Positions 1-8,700 of a stretch of DNA of 16,509 bases are shown piece after piece (position 1 is the stretch's first letter; each line of letters opens with the position of its first letter). The notes below the pieces were generated by a model. That model ran no database searches. It saw only the letters and a list, made by a program, of their open reading frames with translations, and was not told the origin of the DNA. Origin of the DNA: Bdellovibrio sp. (GTDB lineage Bacteria > Bdellovibrionota > UBA1018); assembly GCA_016213345.1 (NCBI GenBank), contig JACRAO010000188.1, positions 1 to 16,509 of the forward strand. Direction: 5' to 3'. A program made the position numbers and the translations under genes.

Positions 1-384
1 TAATAAAAAACACCCAAAACTTGTTGCTACACCCTTTCCACCCTGAAACTTTAGAAAAGGCGAATAGCAATGTCCTAAAACCGAAATAAAACCACTTAAC
101 CAGAGAATATTTTCAGACAAAGGAGTGTCATCATCAAATAAAAACGAGAAAAAGCCTAATTTTAGAACAATAATTGGAATGGCGCCTTTTAATACATCAC
201 AAAAGAGAGTTAAACACCCCACTGGCCAAAATCCAAAAACACGACTAACGTTTGTAGTGCCAATATTTCCGCTACCAAGCCCGGTAATATCACGTTGATA
301 AAAAACTCTAGAAAAAATCAGTCCAAATGGAATAGAGCCCAGTAAAAAAACTACAATATAAAATAAAATAATTAGCTCTATCAT
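1..384 (-). CDS. plsY: Acyl-phosphate:glycerol-3-phosphate acyltransferase PlsY (3' end outside the window)
   Basis: This integral inner-membrane enzyme transfers an acyl group from acyl-phosphate to glycerol-3-phosphate, the first committed step of phospholipid synthesis. I translated the 128 visible codons by hand. They carry the family signatures in order: GSIPFG near residue 16, GSGNIGTTNVSRVFG near 38-52, DVLKGA, and a C-terminal LGHCYSPFLKFQGGKGVAT block, which matches the phosphate/acyl-phosphate binding loops of PlsY. The first residues form a hydrophobic membrane segment. The start ATG overlaps the lgt stop by 4 bp (ATGA), so translation is probably coupled to lgt. The gene runs off the left edge, so roughly the last third of a typical 190-220 residue PlsY is missing. 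Identity is very secure. Confidence 0.95.
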   Translation of the reverse strand, partial: MIELIILFYIVVFLLGSIPFGLIFSRVFYQRDITGLGSGNIGTTNVSRVFGFWPVGCLTLFCDVLKGAIPIIVLKLGFFSFLFDDDTPLSENILWLSGFISVLGHCYSPFLKFQGGKGVATSFGCFLL

Positions 385-1157
385 TGTTTAATATGTATTT
401 TTTTTATTTTTTTACCTAACACAATAACCGCTCCAATAATCACAAAAATCGAGATAAATTGACTAGTGCTTAACACATCTTCGATAATAAATCCTCTAAT
501 CACATCTCCTCTAAATACTTCAATCACACTCCTTATAATTGGATAAATAATAAAATAGGTAAGTGCAACTTGACCATCAAAGCGTTTTATTTTAAAAATC
601 CACAAGAGCCCAAAAAATAATAAAAACAAAGCACATGATTCATATAGTTGAGTGGGATGCAAGTTAATCCCATGCAACGTTGGCTCAACTAGATCAGAAT
701 AAAATTTGACCCCCCAATTGGAGCCAGTGGGCTTTCCATGGCAACAGCCAGCTAAAAAGCAACCTAACCTTCCAAACGCGTGTGACAACACTACTCCAAT
801 GCTTAGCACATCCACCGTTTTCCATGCTGGCAATTTATACTTTTTAAAATACCACATTACAAATGGAATAACAGCCAGTAGTCCACCAAAGAAAACAAAT
901 CCACCTTCCCAAATTCTGAGAAAACTTACCGGATCTGATGCAAAATCATTAAATCTTGTAATAGCAAATAAAATACGTGAACCCAAAAAACCAATAATAA
1001 GGCACCAAAATGCCAAATCTACAATTTTTTCCGGATCAAGTTTGGATCGTGCAGAAAGTTTGCGAAGAACATAAATAGAAGCCAAAAAACCAACAGCAAT
1101 CATTAGTCCGTAACCATGAATAGGAATAGGTCCAAGCTTTATCAAAATAGGTCGCAT
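381..1157 (-). CDS. lgt: Prolipoprotein diacylglyceryl transferase Lgt
   Basis: Lgt moves a diacylglyceryl group from phosphatidylglycerol to the lipobox cysteine of prolipoproteins, the first step of lipoprotein maturation at the inner membrane. At 258 residues with several hydrophobic segments, the length and topology fit the family. Recognisable motifs are the N-terminal IHGYGLMIAVGF, GFLGSR (56-61), WEGGFVFFGG (83-92), GRLGCFLAGCCHG (129-141), HPTQLYE (167-173) and FRGD (215-218). From memory, the E. coli SFHGG histidine falls where this protein has Phe90. Other homologues with the CC-H-G form of the signature also vary there, so I do not read this as inactivation. No clear Shine-Dalgarno precedes the ATG. 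The gene lies downstream of lspA across a 145-bp spacer and is coupled to plsY by an ATGA overlap. Confidence 0.95.
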   Translation of the reverse strand: MRPILIKLGPIPIHGYGLMIAVGFLASIYVLRKLSARSKLDPEKIVDLAFWCLIIGFLGSRILFAITRFNDFASDPVSFLRIWEGGFVFFGGLLAVIPFVMWYFKKYKLPAWKTVDVLSIGVVLSHAFGRLGCFLAGCCHGKPTGSNWGVKFYSDLVEPTLHGINLHPTQLYESCALFLLFFGLLWIFKIKRFDGQVALTYFIIYPIIRSVIEVFRGDVIRGFIIEDVLSTSQFISIFVIIGAVIVLGKKIKKIHIKQ

Positions 1158-1172
1158 AAAAGTAATTTCGCA

Positions 1173-1271
1173 TTAAAACAACGCACATTCAAGATAATAT
1201 AATAGACCCCAGTTGATACTATTTTTCATGTAGTTTTTTAAGCAATCTAAAGTAATCCTTGGTCGATACAT
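1173..1271 (-). CDS. Possible small protein of 32 residues between lspA and lgt
   Basis: In the 145-bp spacer between lspA and lgt, an ATG preceded by GGAG with 5-base spacing opens a 32-codon frame. It ends in TAA 15 bp before the lgt start. The predicted peptide begins MYRPRITLDCLKNYM and ends with a hydrophobic, aromatic tail (GLLYYLECALF), so it could be a small membrane or leader peptide. lgt itself lacks a visible ribosome binding site, so translation of this frame could help deliver ribosomes to it. I recognise no homologue, and a frame this short can arise by chance. This is a weak call based only on the ribosome binding site and its position. Confidence 0.2.
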   Translation of the reverse strand: MYRPRITLDCLKNYMKNSINWGLLYYLECALF

Positions 1272-1302
1272 ATTTACTCCACAATGATGCGACGCAGTTT
1301 TT

Positions 1303-1797
1303 TTAGTCTTCAGACTTCCCAAAAAGCAAATCCAGCGACAGTATCCCAAGCCCTACACAAATAGCAGAATCAGCTACATTAAAAGCAGGAAAATGATAAT
1401 GAACTTTCCAGTGAAAATCTAAAAAATCTACAACATATCCAAGCTGAATACGATCTATAAGATTTCCAGTTGCACCCCCAATCACCAATGACAACGCTGA
1501 CGAAAGTTTATAATCATTTTTTGGTATTTTTTTATAAATATAGGCAATAGCAACCAGAGCAACAATTGGAATAATAATAAAAAAAGGCACTCGAAAACCC
1601 GTAGGGGCATTGGCAAGCATGCCAAAAGCCGCACCTGTATTTCTTACAGAAGTGAGATTAAAAAAACCTGGCAAGATCGAAACACTCTCGCCATAGTAAA
1701 AATGAGCCTGAATAAGAGATTTCGTATACTGATCTAAAATAATAATCACAAACGAAACTGCAAACAAAATCCAATACTTTAATTTTATTTTTTTCAC
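1303..1797 (-). CDS. lspA: Lipoprotein signal peptidase (signal peptidase II) LspA
   Basis: LspA is the inner-membrane aspartic peptidase that removes the signal peptide from diacylglyceryl-modified prolipoproteins after Lgt has acted. The 164-residue protein has four hydrophobic segments and the family motifs: LDQYTK (21-26), VRNTGAAFGM (51-60), GGATGNLIDR (107-116) with the catalytic Asp124 in VVDFLDF, and the second catalytic Asp143 in FNVADSAICVG. The start codon is GTG. There is no in-frame ATG before the first transmembrane helix, so I kept it. The start lies 2 bp after the ileS stop, the common proteobacterial ileS-lspA order. It acts on lipoproteins such as the lipobox-bearing protease encoded at 5754-9581. 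Confidence 0.95.
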   Translation of the reverse strand: MKKIKLKYWILFAVSFVIIILDQYTKSLIQAHFYYGESVSILPGFFNLTSVRNTGAAFGMLANAPTGFRVPFFIIIPIVALVAIAYIYKKIPKNDYKLSSALSLVIGGATGNLIDRIQLGYVVDFLDFHWKVHYHFPAFNVADSAICVGLGILSLDLLFGKSED

Positions 1798-1799
1798 TT

Positions 1800-4637
1800 T
1801 TATTTACCAATAGCCTTTGTACACCTGTCACAAATATCCGGATGAGCCACATTTTGCCCCACCTCTAAAGTATAAGTCCAACAACGTTCACATTTCGTAC
1901 CATTTGATCTAATTACTTTTATCTGATCACCTCGAGTTAGTTCAAGCTCACTAACTAAAAAGAGACGCTTCAGATCCTCTCTAATCTCCTTAAGCAATTT
2001 TTCTGTCTTGTCATCAACTCCTAAAATTACTTTAGCCTCGCGAGGATGTCCAATTTTCTTATTTTGCCTCTCTACTTCCAGTTCCTTTAGTACACGATCC
2101 CTGAGATTCCATAAAATTTCGAATTTTTCTTCGAGTTCAGTATTTTTCCACTTATCTAGCCCATTTTCACCTGACGGGAAATCAGTTAGATAAATAGAAT
2201 CAGTTTTGCCTTTACCCTGTGGAAAAAGCTTCCAGGCCTCTTCTGCAGTAAAAGTAATAATTGGAGTTAGACTTCTTAACAAAGCACTCCCAATCATCCA
2301 CAATGCTGTCTGCGATGCCCTTCTCTCTAATGAATCTTTTGCTGCTGTATACAGCCTGTCTTTTAGGATATCAAAATAAACAGATGACAAATCTACGGCA
2401 CAAAAATTAACTATCTGATGATAAACAAAATGAAATTCATATTGTTCATAGGCATGCCGAATTTTTTCAAAAACACCAGCACTCTTTGAAAGCGCCCAAA
2501 GATCCAGATCACTCATGTCGTGTAAAGATTTTTGATGCTGATCTGGATCAAAGTCATATAAATTGCCTAAAATAAACCTAATAGTATTTCTAATTTTACG
2601 ATAACTTTCAGAGACTCTTTCAATACTCTCTTTTGAATAATTTACGTCATTGCGATAGTCTTCTAATACAACCCAAAGGCGTAAAATTTCAGCTCCAAAT
2701 TGATTTATAATATCTAATGGCGAAACAACATTGCCCTTAGACTTAGACATTTTTTTGCCGTCTCTGTCGTTTACGAATCCATGAGTCAAAACTGTTTTAA
2801 AAGGTGCGCGATAACGCGTAGCCACTGCTGTCAAAAGCGAAGTCTGAAACCACCCTCGGTGTTGATCACTGCCCTCTAAATACATATCTGCAGGCCAACC
2901 CAACTCTCGGTCTTCACACACAGCAGCATGACTCACTCCCGAATCAAACCAGACATCTAAGATATCTTTTTCTTTAACAAAAGATTTACTATCACATTTT
3001 TTACATTTTACTCCCGCAGGCAAAAGTTTTTCTGCCGACTCGGTAAACCAAATATCGGTTCCATGTTGTTTGACTAAATCGGCAACATGAAAAAAAACAC
3101 TCTCTTCTGCCAGTGGTTCATGACAAGACTGACAATAAAAAACAGTAATAGGCACACCCCATGTCCTTTGTCTCGAAATACACCAATCCGGACGAGTTTC
3201 GACCATACCTAAAATACGATTTATCCCCCAATCAGGAATCCATTGTATAGATTTAATTTGATCCTTAGCTTCCTGCCTTAATGAACGTTTTTGAGAACTC
3301 ATACCGATAAACCATTGTGGCGTGGCTCTAAAAATAATTGGCTGATGACAACGCCAGCAATGTGGATAGCTATGCTCAACCTCGCTACTAAACAACAAAT
3401 GTCCTGAATTTTTTAAGTTTTCTATAATCACAGTATTAGTTTTAAAGACAAACTGCCCTTTTAACCCAGGTATCTCGGGAAAGTCTTCAGTAAAACGTCC
3501 TTTTTCATCTACTGGAGCATAAATTTTTAACCCATATTTAGTCCCAACAATATAATCTTCCGAACCATGCCCTGGAGCACTGTGAACAACGCCAGTGCCA
3601 GCATCCAATGTTACATATTCTGCTTCCATGATCAGAGACTCTCGATCAATAAACGGGTGTTTAAGTTTCTGTTTATGTAATTTTTCAGAGCGAAAAGTCA
3701 ATAAAACCTCTAGTGGCTTGGATAATCCCAAGGCTTTTTCAAAACTTTCTTTCAAACCCTGTGCTATAATCCAAATTTCAGCCAAATTAGCCAGATCATA
3801 GTGACCAGAAGGCGCTTTTAAGGCAATATATTCATACTCAGGATGTAAAAATACCCCTAGATTTGCCGGGAGTGTCCAAGGAGTGGTTGTCCAAACTATA
3901 AAAGACACTTGCTTAGCATGCAGATTGTTAGCAATGCCTGATAGTTCCTTAAACGATGCTAATGCGTCTTTAGATAATTCAAATTTTACATAAATCGAAG
4001 GACTACGTTTATTCTTATATTCGATTTCAGCCTCAGCCAAAGCAGTTGTACAAGAGGCACACCAATAAACTGGTTTATTGCCCTGATAAAGCACGCCTTC
4101 TTTCGAATGTCGGCCCAACTCCCTAATAATAGTTGCTACATACTCTTTTGACATTGTGAGATACGGATTGTCCCACTCCCCAAAAACCTCTAACCTTTTA
4201 AATTGAGACATCTGAAGAACAATGTATTTTTCGGCATATTCGCGACACATTTGTCGAAGTTCTGTAACCGGTACTTTAGTTTTATCTAATTTTTTATCCA
4301 GTAATTGTTTTTCAGCACCCAACTCGACAGGTAAGCCATGGCAGTCCCATCCTGGAATAAACCGAGCTTCGTACCCAGACATATTTTTATATTTAACAAC
4401 AACATCTTTTAAAATTTTATTTAAAGCCGTACCAAGATGAAGACCTCCGTTTGCATAGGGAGGACCATCATGTAAGAGAAATTTTTCGTGCTTTTTATTT
4501 TTCTCAATACGTTTCTCATAAACTTTATTTTTTAACCATTCCTCAATTTGCAAGGGCTCCCGTTTTGGCAAATCCCCACGCATTGAAAACGGTGTTTGTG
4601 GCAAGTTTAATGTAGATTTATAATCTTTTGCGCTCAT
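1800..4637 (-). CDS. ileS: Isoleucyl-tRNA synthetase, bacterial type
   Basis: This cytoplasmic class I synthetase charges tRNA-Ile and edits misactivated valine. The 945-residue length is close to E. coli IleS (938). The HIGH-type signature is HLGT at about residues 67-70 and the KMSKS loop is at about 628-632. The CP1 editing domain shows WTTTPWTLPAN (about 248-258) and GTGVVHSAPGHGSEDY. The C-terminus carries the zinc-binding CERCW and CDRC pairs typical of bacterial IleS. I chose the ATG at 4637 rather than the one at 4643. GGAGG (4644-4648) lies 6 bases upstream of the former but directly abuts the latter. The chosen ATG overlaps the upstream stop by one base (TAATG), implying coupling to the nucleotidyltransferase gene. 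Confidence 0.96.
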   Translation of the reverse strand: MSAKDYKSTLNLPQTPFSMRGDLPKREPLQIEEWLKNKVYEKRIEKNKKHEKFLLHDGPPYANGGLHLGTALNKILKDVVVKYKNMSGYEARFIPGWDCHGLPVELGAEKQLLDKKLDKTKVPVTELRQMCREYAEKYIVLQMSQFKRLEVFGEWDNPYLTMSKEYVATIIRELGRHSKEGVLYQGNKPVYWCASCTTALAEAEIEYKNKRSPSIYVKFELSKDALASFKELSGIANNLHAKQVSFIVWTTTPWTLPANLGVFLHPEYEYIALKAPSGHYDLANLAEIWIIAQGLKESFEKALGLSKPLEVLLTFRSEKLHKQKLKHPFIDRESLIMEAEYVTLDAGTGVVHSAPGHGSEDYIVGTKYGLKIYAPVDEKGRFTEDFPEIPGLKGQFVFKTNTVIIENLKNSGHLLFSSEVEHSYPHCWRCHQPIIFRATPQWFIGMSSQKRSLRQEAKDQIKSIQWIPDWGINRILGMVETRPDWCISRQRTWGVPITVFYCQSCHEPLAEESVFFHVADLVKQHGTDIWFTESAEKLLPAGVKCKKCDSKSFVKEKDILDVWFDSGVSHAAVCEDRELGWPADMYLEGSDQHRGWFQTSLLTAVATRYRAPFKTVLTHGFVNDRDGKKMSKSKGNVVSPLDIINQFGAEILRLWVVLEDYRNDVNYSKESIERVSESYRKIRNTIRFILGNLYDFDPDQHQKSLHDMSDLDLWALSKSAGVFEKIRHAYEQYEFHFVYHQIVNFCAVDLSSVYFDILKDRLYTAAKDSLERRASQTALWMIGSALLRSLTPIITFTAEEAWKLFPQGKGKTDSIYLTDFPSGENGLDKWKNTELEEKFEILWNLRDRVLKELEVERQNKKIGHPREAKVILGVDDKTEKLLKEIREDLKRLFLVSELELTRGDQIKVIRSNGTKCERCWTYTLEVGQNVAHPDICDRCTKAIGK

Positions 4638-5212
4638 TACCATCCTCCACTGCCCCAGATTAAAATACCTGAAGACAATTTATGATGTAAATCCGGATCC
4701 TTGCTTGCAATATTTGTATATTCATCTGGAGTAAAAGTAATTAGTTCAACTTGTTTACCAATAGGATGCTTCATGGTGGTATGTTTGATTACATCTGGTG
4801 ACTCTGAAACTACAAACAAATCATAATCACTTTCTGAGGTGGCTTTGCCTGTTGCACGACAACCAAAAAGAACGCCTTTTTGTGAAATAGGCTCAAGCAA
4901 AACCCTAAGACCTTCTAAATCAGAAAGCGCGGCTAAAGTTTTCAATAACTGAACTTTTGGACTGTCATCTCTCATTCTCACTGCCCGTTGGTTATCTACA
5001 AACTCAACAAGCCCGAGATCTTGAAAGTCTAATAAGATTTGTGTAATGCCCTCTGAACCTCCCAGACCCCTAACCCCTTTGAGTTTAGAAGAAATCACTC
5101 TTGGAGTAAAAGCAGTTGTGGGCTGTGAAAGTAAAAAACGAATTACTTTTTGTTCAGGCGTACTAAACAAAATAACATCTAGTGTGGGTTTTGGTTTTCT
5201 CACTCTGGCCAT
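4637..5212 (-). CDS. Winged-helix and nucleotidyltransferase-domain protein, function unknown
   Basis: The 191-residue protein appears to have two parts. Residues about 17-80 look like a winged-helix DNA-binding fold (FTPRVISSKL, ITQILLDFQDLGLVEF). Residues about 100-190 look like a polymerase-beta-type nucleotidyltransferase: LFGCRATGKATSESDYDLFVV, with Asp129 and Asp131 as the metal-binding pair. The usual GSR is GCR here (Cys118 for Ser), and the expected third acidic position is Glu156 in QVELITF. It resembles the small MNT-like nucleotidyltransferases that carry an HTH rather than a HEPN partner. The target (DNA, tRNA, protein or antibiotic) cannot be told from sequence. It overlaps the upstream gene by 13 bp and ileS by 1 bp. 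AAAGGAG lies about 11 bases before the start. Confidence 0.75.
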   Translation of the reverse strand: MARVRKPKPTLDVILFSTPEQKVIRFLLSQPTTAFTPRVISSKLKGVRGLGGSEGITQILLDFQDLGLVEFVDNQRAVRMRDDSPKVQLLKTLAALSDLEGLRVLLEPISQKGVLFGCRATGKATSESDYDLFVVSESPDVIKHTTMKHPIGKQVELITFTPDEYTNIASKDPDLHHKLSSGILIWGSGGW

Positions 5213-5553
5213 AAGTTTTCTAACTCCTTTATTATTTTTATAATTTGATCTTCTTCTGCTATTGCTTGTAACTCTAACTTCCCTAATGCCCTTTTATTTT
5301 TTTGGCTTCCTGGGCTTTTTATCATAAATTCGCTAAATTTGGACCCAGATAACAAACAAGCTTGTCTGTCCCCAATCGAAGGACCTAAAACAAAACGCTT
5401 ATTTTTATACAAATAAAGTCCAACCCATTTGCATTTTGTAGAAATATTTGCAATGTATCTTACCACTGACCCTAAAGGCGATAAAGCGTTATACCAGTTT
5501 GGTAAAACTTGTGAATTATCTAAATGACTTCCATTTTTTATGTGTAGCAACAT
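5200..5553 (-). CDS. GAF-like hypothetical protein resembling a shortened free methionine sulfoxide reductase
   Basis: A 117-residue soluble protein with no signal peptide. The stretch KCKWVGLYLYKNKRFVLGPS followed by GDRQAC resembles the NWVGFYL-LVLGPFQGK-AC block of GAF-fold free methionine-R-sulfoxide reductases, as I remember that family. The following region, which holds the catalytic cysteines and the SNSEIV motif there, is missing. The sequence passes quickly into a basic linker and a C-terminal helix (AEEDQIIKIIKELENL) like the end of a GAF domain. It is therefore either a divergent GAF domain without reductase activity or an unrelated protein. Its stop lies inside the nucleotidyltransferase gene (13-bp overlap), so the two are probably made together. 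It is the first gene of the minus-strand operon. Confidence 0.55.
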   Translation of the reverse strand: MLLHIKNGSHLDNSQVLPNWYNALSPLGSVVRYIANISTKCKWVGLYLYKNKRFVLGPSIGDRQACLLSGSKFSEFMIKSPGSQKNKRALGKLELQAIAEEDQIIKIIKELENLWPE

Positions 5554-5622
5554 AGAATAACTCTTTATACCTCAACTTTTTACTCAAATAAAGAGCGAGA
5601 AAATTTATTAATTATTACACCA

Positions 5623-5639
5623 ACATATCACAAATATGT
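5623..5639. promoter_or_regulatory. Inverted repeat, possible regulator binding site
   Basis: ACATAT-CACAA-ATATGT is a perfect 6-bp inverted repeat with a 5-base centre. It sits about 65-80 bp upstream of the candidate sigma-54 -24 box, a distance typical of enhancer-binding-protein sites. The arms are short and AT-rich, so chance occurrence in this region is quite possible. The functional reading is inference. Confidence 0.25.
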
Positions 5640-5701
5640 CACTTTAACACCTAAGTGGTGCCCTTTTAGAACCAAAAAACTTAGATTAGGCACATTCTCA
5701 T

Positions 5702-5718
5702 TTGGCATGAAAGATGCT
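5702..5718 (+). promoter_or_regulatory. Candidate sigma-54 (RpoN) promoter for the protease gene
   Basis: TTGGCATGAAAGATGCT compares with the known -24/-12 consensus TTGGCACG-N4-TTGCW. The GG and GC dinucleotides are separated by exactly 10 bases, as sigma-54 requires. Only two consensus positions differ (T for C after GGCA, and A for the first T of TTGC). It would start transcription near 5729, leaving about 25 bases to the ATG at 5754, with GAGGGGGG as ribosome binding site between them. Seen by eye only. Confidence 0.45.
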
Positions 5719-5753
5719 ACACAGACAGGGTGTTCTTTTAGAGGGGGGATAAA

Positions 5754-8700
5754 ATGCACCAGTTACTCGTTCTATTTTTAATAGCTTTTTTAACAAGTTG
5801 CTCCAAAACTCAAAACACTTTGCCAAATGGACCATGGGTTCCTGCCTTAGATATTCCTAATGGGCAGTCACGTCCTGTAACACTAAGTAATGGTTCAGAA
5901 ATTGTGATTCATCACATTGGGGGAAAATATTTTTATTTAGCCGAAGGAGCTCTGACAGATCAATCGTTTTTGTCTTTATCTGCTCAATTTGCTTATTTGC
6001 CCCAAGTCGAAAAAAAGGCATTGATTTTAAAAAAACTAGAATCTGCCACTGCTAAAATTAAAACAAATGGCGGAATTATATTAAGCCAACATCCAGAAGT
6101 AGGCTATTTTAACTTTCTAGTGCCATATGCTGAAAACATAGTTGACTCAATAAGAGCATTAAAAATGGAGAAAGATTTTTTGATTCACCCGGTTTTTTAT
6201 GAGCGATTTGATTTAGGAACGGTAAAAAGTTTTTCACCATTTGCAGAAGGTCTTGAGTATAAAGACACACCTCGTCTTAGTACCGATGATTTTAGTGGAT
6301 TGAAAAGAATTCAAGCACCAGAATTTGTTAAACTAGCCGCTAACGATATTCTTGATGGAGCCCAAGGCAGTCAAGCTATCAAAGTGGATGGCTCATTAGT
6401 GAAAATAGGCATTACTGATACTGGCATTACGTTCAATCATCCAACATTTCAATCCATAAATGACAAGAAAAATAAAATTCAATATCTCAAAGACTACACT
6501 CGAGAAGGCCGGGTATATTTTCATCCAAAAGCAAAGTTTGAGGCTAAAATACCAGATTTCGGAACAGAAGAAGATTTGCTCATAAAAGCAGAAGTATTAA
6601 TGACTCCACGGCTTCCTAACCTGCCTTTAGGAGATGATCTGGTCAGTATTGAAGGCTTAAGAATAAAGGTTTCACCAGCACTGCAGAAAATATTATTAAC
6701 TCCAGGCAACGGAGCAAAACTCGGCGTGCTATCAGAAGATGCCTTTCAGAGCACACAAGAACAAGTTGATCTAAATGCCAACGGAAAACTAGAAGACAAT
6801 TTCTTCATTATTAGAATTCCAGGTAATAATGACGAAGATGTAATTTATGTAGATACAACAGGCATTGGGGATTTTCGTAACTCGGAGCCTATTGGCTCTT
6901 GGAACAAAACTCAAAAAACCGTTTCTTTCTTTTCTGAGAAAGTAGGATTTGATTTTGGAGTAGACCAGCTACCAAATAAAAATGGCACGGATACAGTAGA
7001 AGTCAAAAGTGTATCACTTGTAGGATTTGATCCAGGAAATCACGGATCGCATGTATCTGGCATTGCTGCTGGATCAAAAACGATTACTAACGACAAAAAT
7101 CTAACTTTAGCTAGAGGAGTTGCTCCCGAGGCAAAAATCTTAATGAATCGTGTTTGTGCTAATAACGGTGGCTGTGGTGCAACAGAAGCATTTATCGATC
7201 TTGTAGTAAATGCAAAAGCCGAAGTTATCAATATGTCTTTAGGTGGGCTAAGTGCCTACAATGACGGTTATGGTTTTCAAGAAATGATGATCAATCGTCT
7301 ATCTTCACTTCATAATGTATTATTTGTTATTTCAGCCGGAAACTCCGGACCAGGCCGACAAACAGTTGGTAGCCCATCAGTTGCAAGACACTCACTCAGT
7401 GTAGGAGCTAGCGCATCGAAAAGTTTGATAGAGCGGCAATACCAATGGCCGGGACTTGGTAGTGCTTCTTTAGACATTAATGATGATTTTCTATTATTTT
7501 TTAGTAGCCGTGGACCAACCGCTGCGGGTGGTTTTAAGCCAAATCTTGTTACTCCAGGCACAGAGTTAAGTTCGATTCAGCTAAATGCTCCGCCAGGTGC
7601 CCGGGCGGGCTTGGATGTGTACTGGGGAACTTCGATGGCTGCTCCAACAGCCACTGGAGCTTATGCACTGTTGTTAGACGCGATAAAAAAATATAATTCT
7701 TTTCACCCTGGCAAAGAACTTACAACAAACGCTTTACTGCTAAGACAAATTCTCATTTCTTCGGCCAAAGCTTTTGATGTCAATCGATTTGATCCTGAAA
7801 CTCTAGAAAAAGCAGAGGGACAATACACTTGGATTGATCAAGGCACGGGTATTTTAGATCTAGTTGCTGCGTGGAAAATGCTTTTTAAATTTCGAGATAA
7901 AATGCCACCCACTGCTGTAACTTATCAAAATAAGCCTGTCGAATTGGATTATAAAATTTTAATCCCAACTACTGGACCTAATGGTATTGCGTATGATGGC
8001 AGTCGCATGGGTGATGTAGATAGCCCGGCTTTTGGGACGGGATTATTTTTAGATGCAAAAACAAATGAAACATTAAGGAGAGTTTATATATCTAGATTGT
8101 TGCCTGATAACTTAATGAATACTCCAGAAGCAGCAGAGCTTTTAGGACAACAGCTTTTTACTTCTCGAGATGAATTTGTACTAAAGACCGTGATTTATGG
8201 TTCAGATAAACGCTGGTTAAAAGTTGGAGTCTTGGACCAGCTTAACTGCTCTGATTCAGAGATGGCAAGATTTACTGTAATTGGCAAAGGTGCCGGCGTA
8301 AGCATGAACTCAGATGGCTCTGGCACCTTAGTACCAGTTCAAGATAGTTTGCTTGCGGTTTGTCTAAATCGCGAACTTATTAACGAACTACCTCCGGGAG
8401 ACCATGGAGTGTTGATTTATGCTTATAGAGCGGTTGACGATACAGTTTCACCATTGCCGTCATTTATTATTCCGGTTTTTTTGTCCATCCCGCACAGAAC
8501 TTTGGCCAACTCAAGTGCTTACGAAGTTCAGAGTTCTGTTAATAGTTTTGGAGTCAAAAGACATTATGTTGAAATCCCAAAAGGCACAAGTGCTGTAAAA
8601 ATTACTTTAGAAGTGCCACTGCCCAAACTTACACAAAATGGGAATATCGCATCTGGAGAAAATTGTTCGGGTGTTGAACTCATGGCACTCGAGGGGGATA

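Larger units (their letters stand above)
5554..5753. other. Divergent intergenic region between the minus-strand operon and the protease gene
   Basis: About 200 bp of very AT-rich DNA between two divergent starts. On the plus strand it holds an inverted repeat (5623-5639), a small hairpin CACTT/AAGTG (5640-5657), a candidate sigma-54 promoter (5702-5718) and a strong purine-rich ribosome binding site, GAGGGGGG (5741-5748). On the minus strand a TATAAA (5569-5564) could serve as a -10 for the leftward operon, but its -35 (TTTATT at 5592-5587) is poor. I see no terminator or RNA gene. Confidence 0.5.

Noticed and set aside
706..1074. Plus-strand frame of 122 codons opposite lgt.
   Set aside because: It lies wholly antisense to a clear lgt, has no ribosome binding site and shows no protein-like pattern.
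1658..1852. Minus-strand 64-codon frame across the ileS-lspA junction.
   Set aside because: It overlaps both genes out of frame, and the N-terminus of LspA and the zinc site of IleS fully account for the sequence.
4637..5553. The pair as a MNT/HEPN-type toxin-antitoxin module.
   Set aside because: The partner protein shows no HEPN RX4-6H motif and looks GAF-like, while the nucleotidyltransferase is fused to a winged helix and coupled to an essential gene.
7040..7561. Minus-strand frames opposite the S8 protease.
   Set aside because: They are shadows of the well-supported catalytic domain coding on the plus strand.
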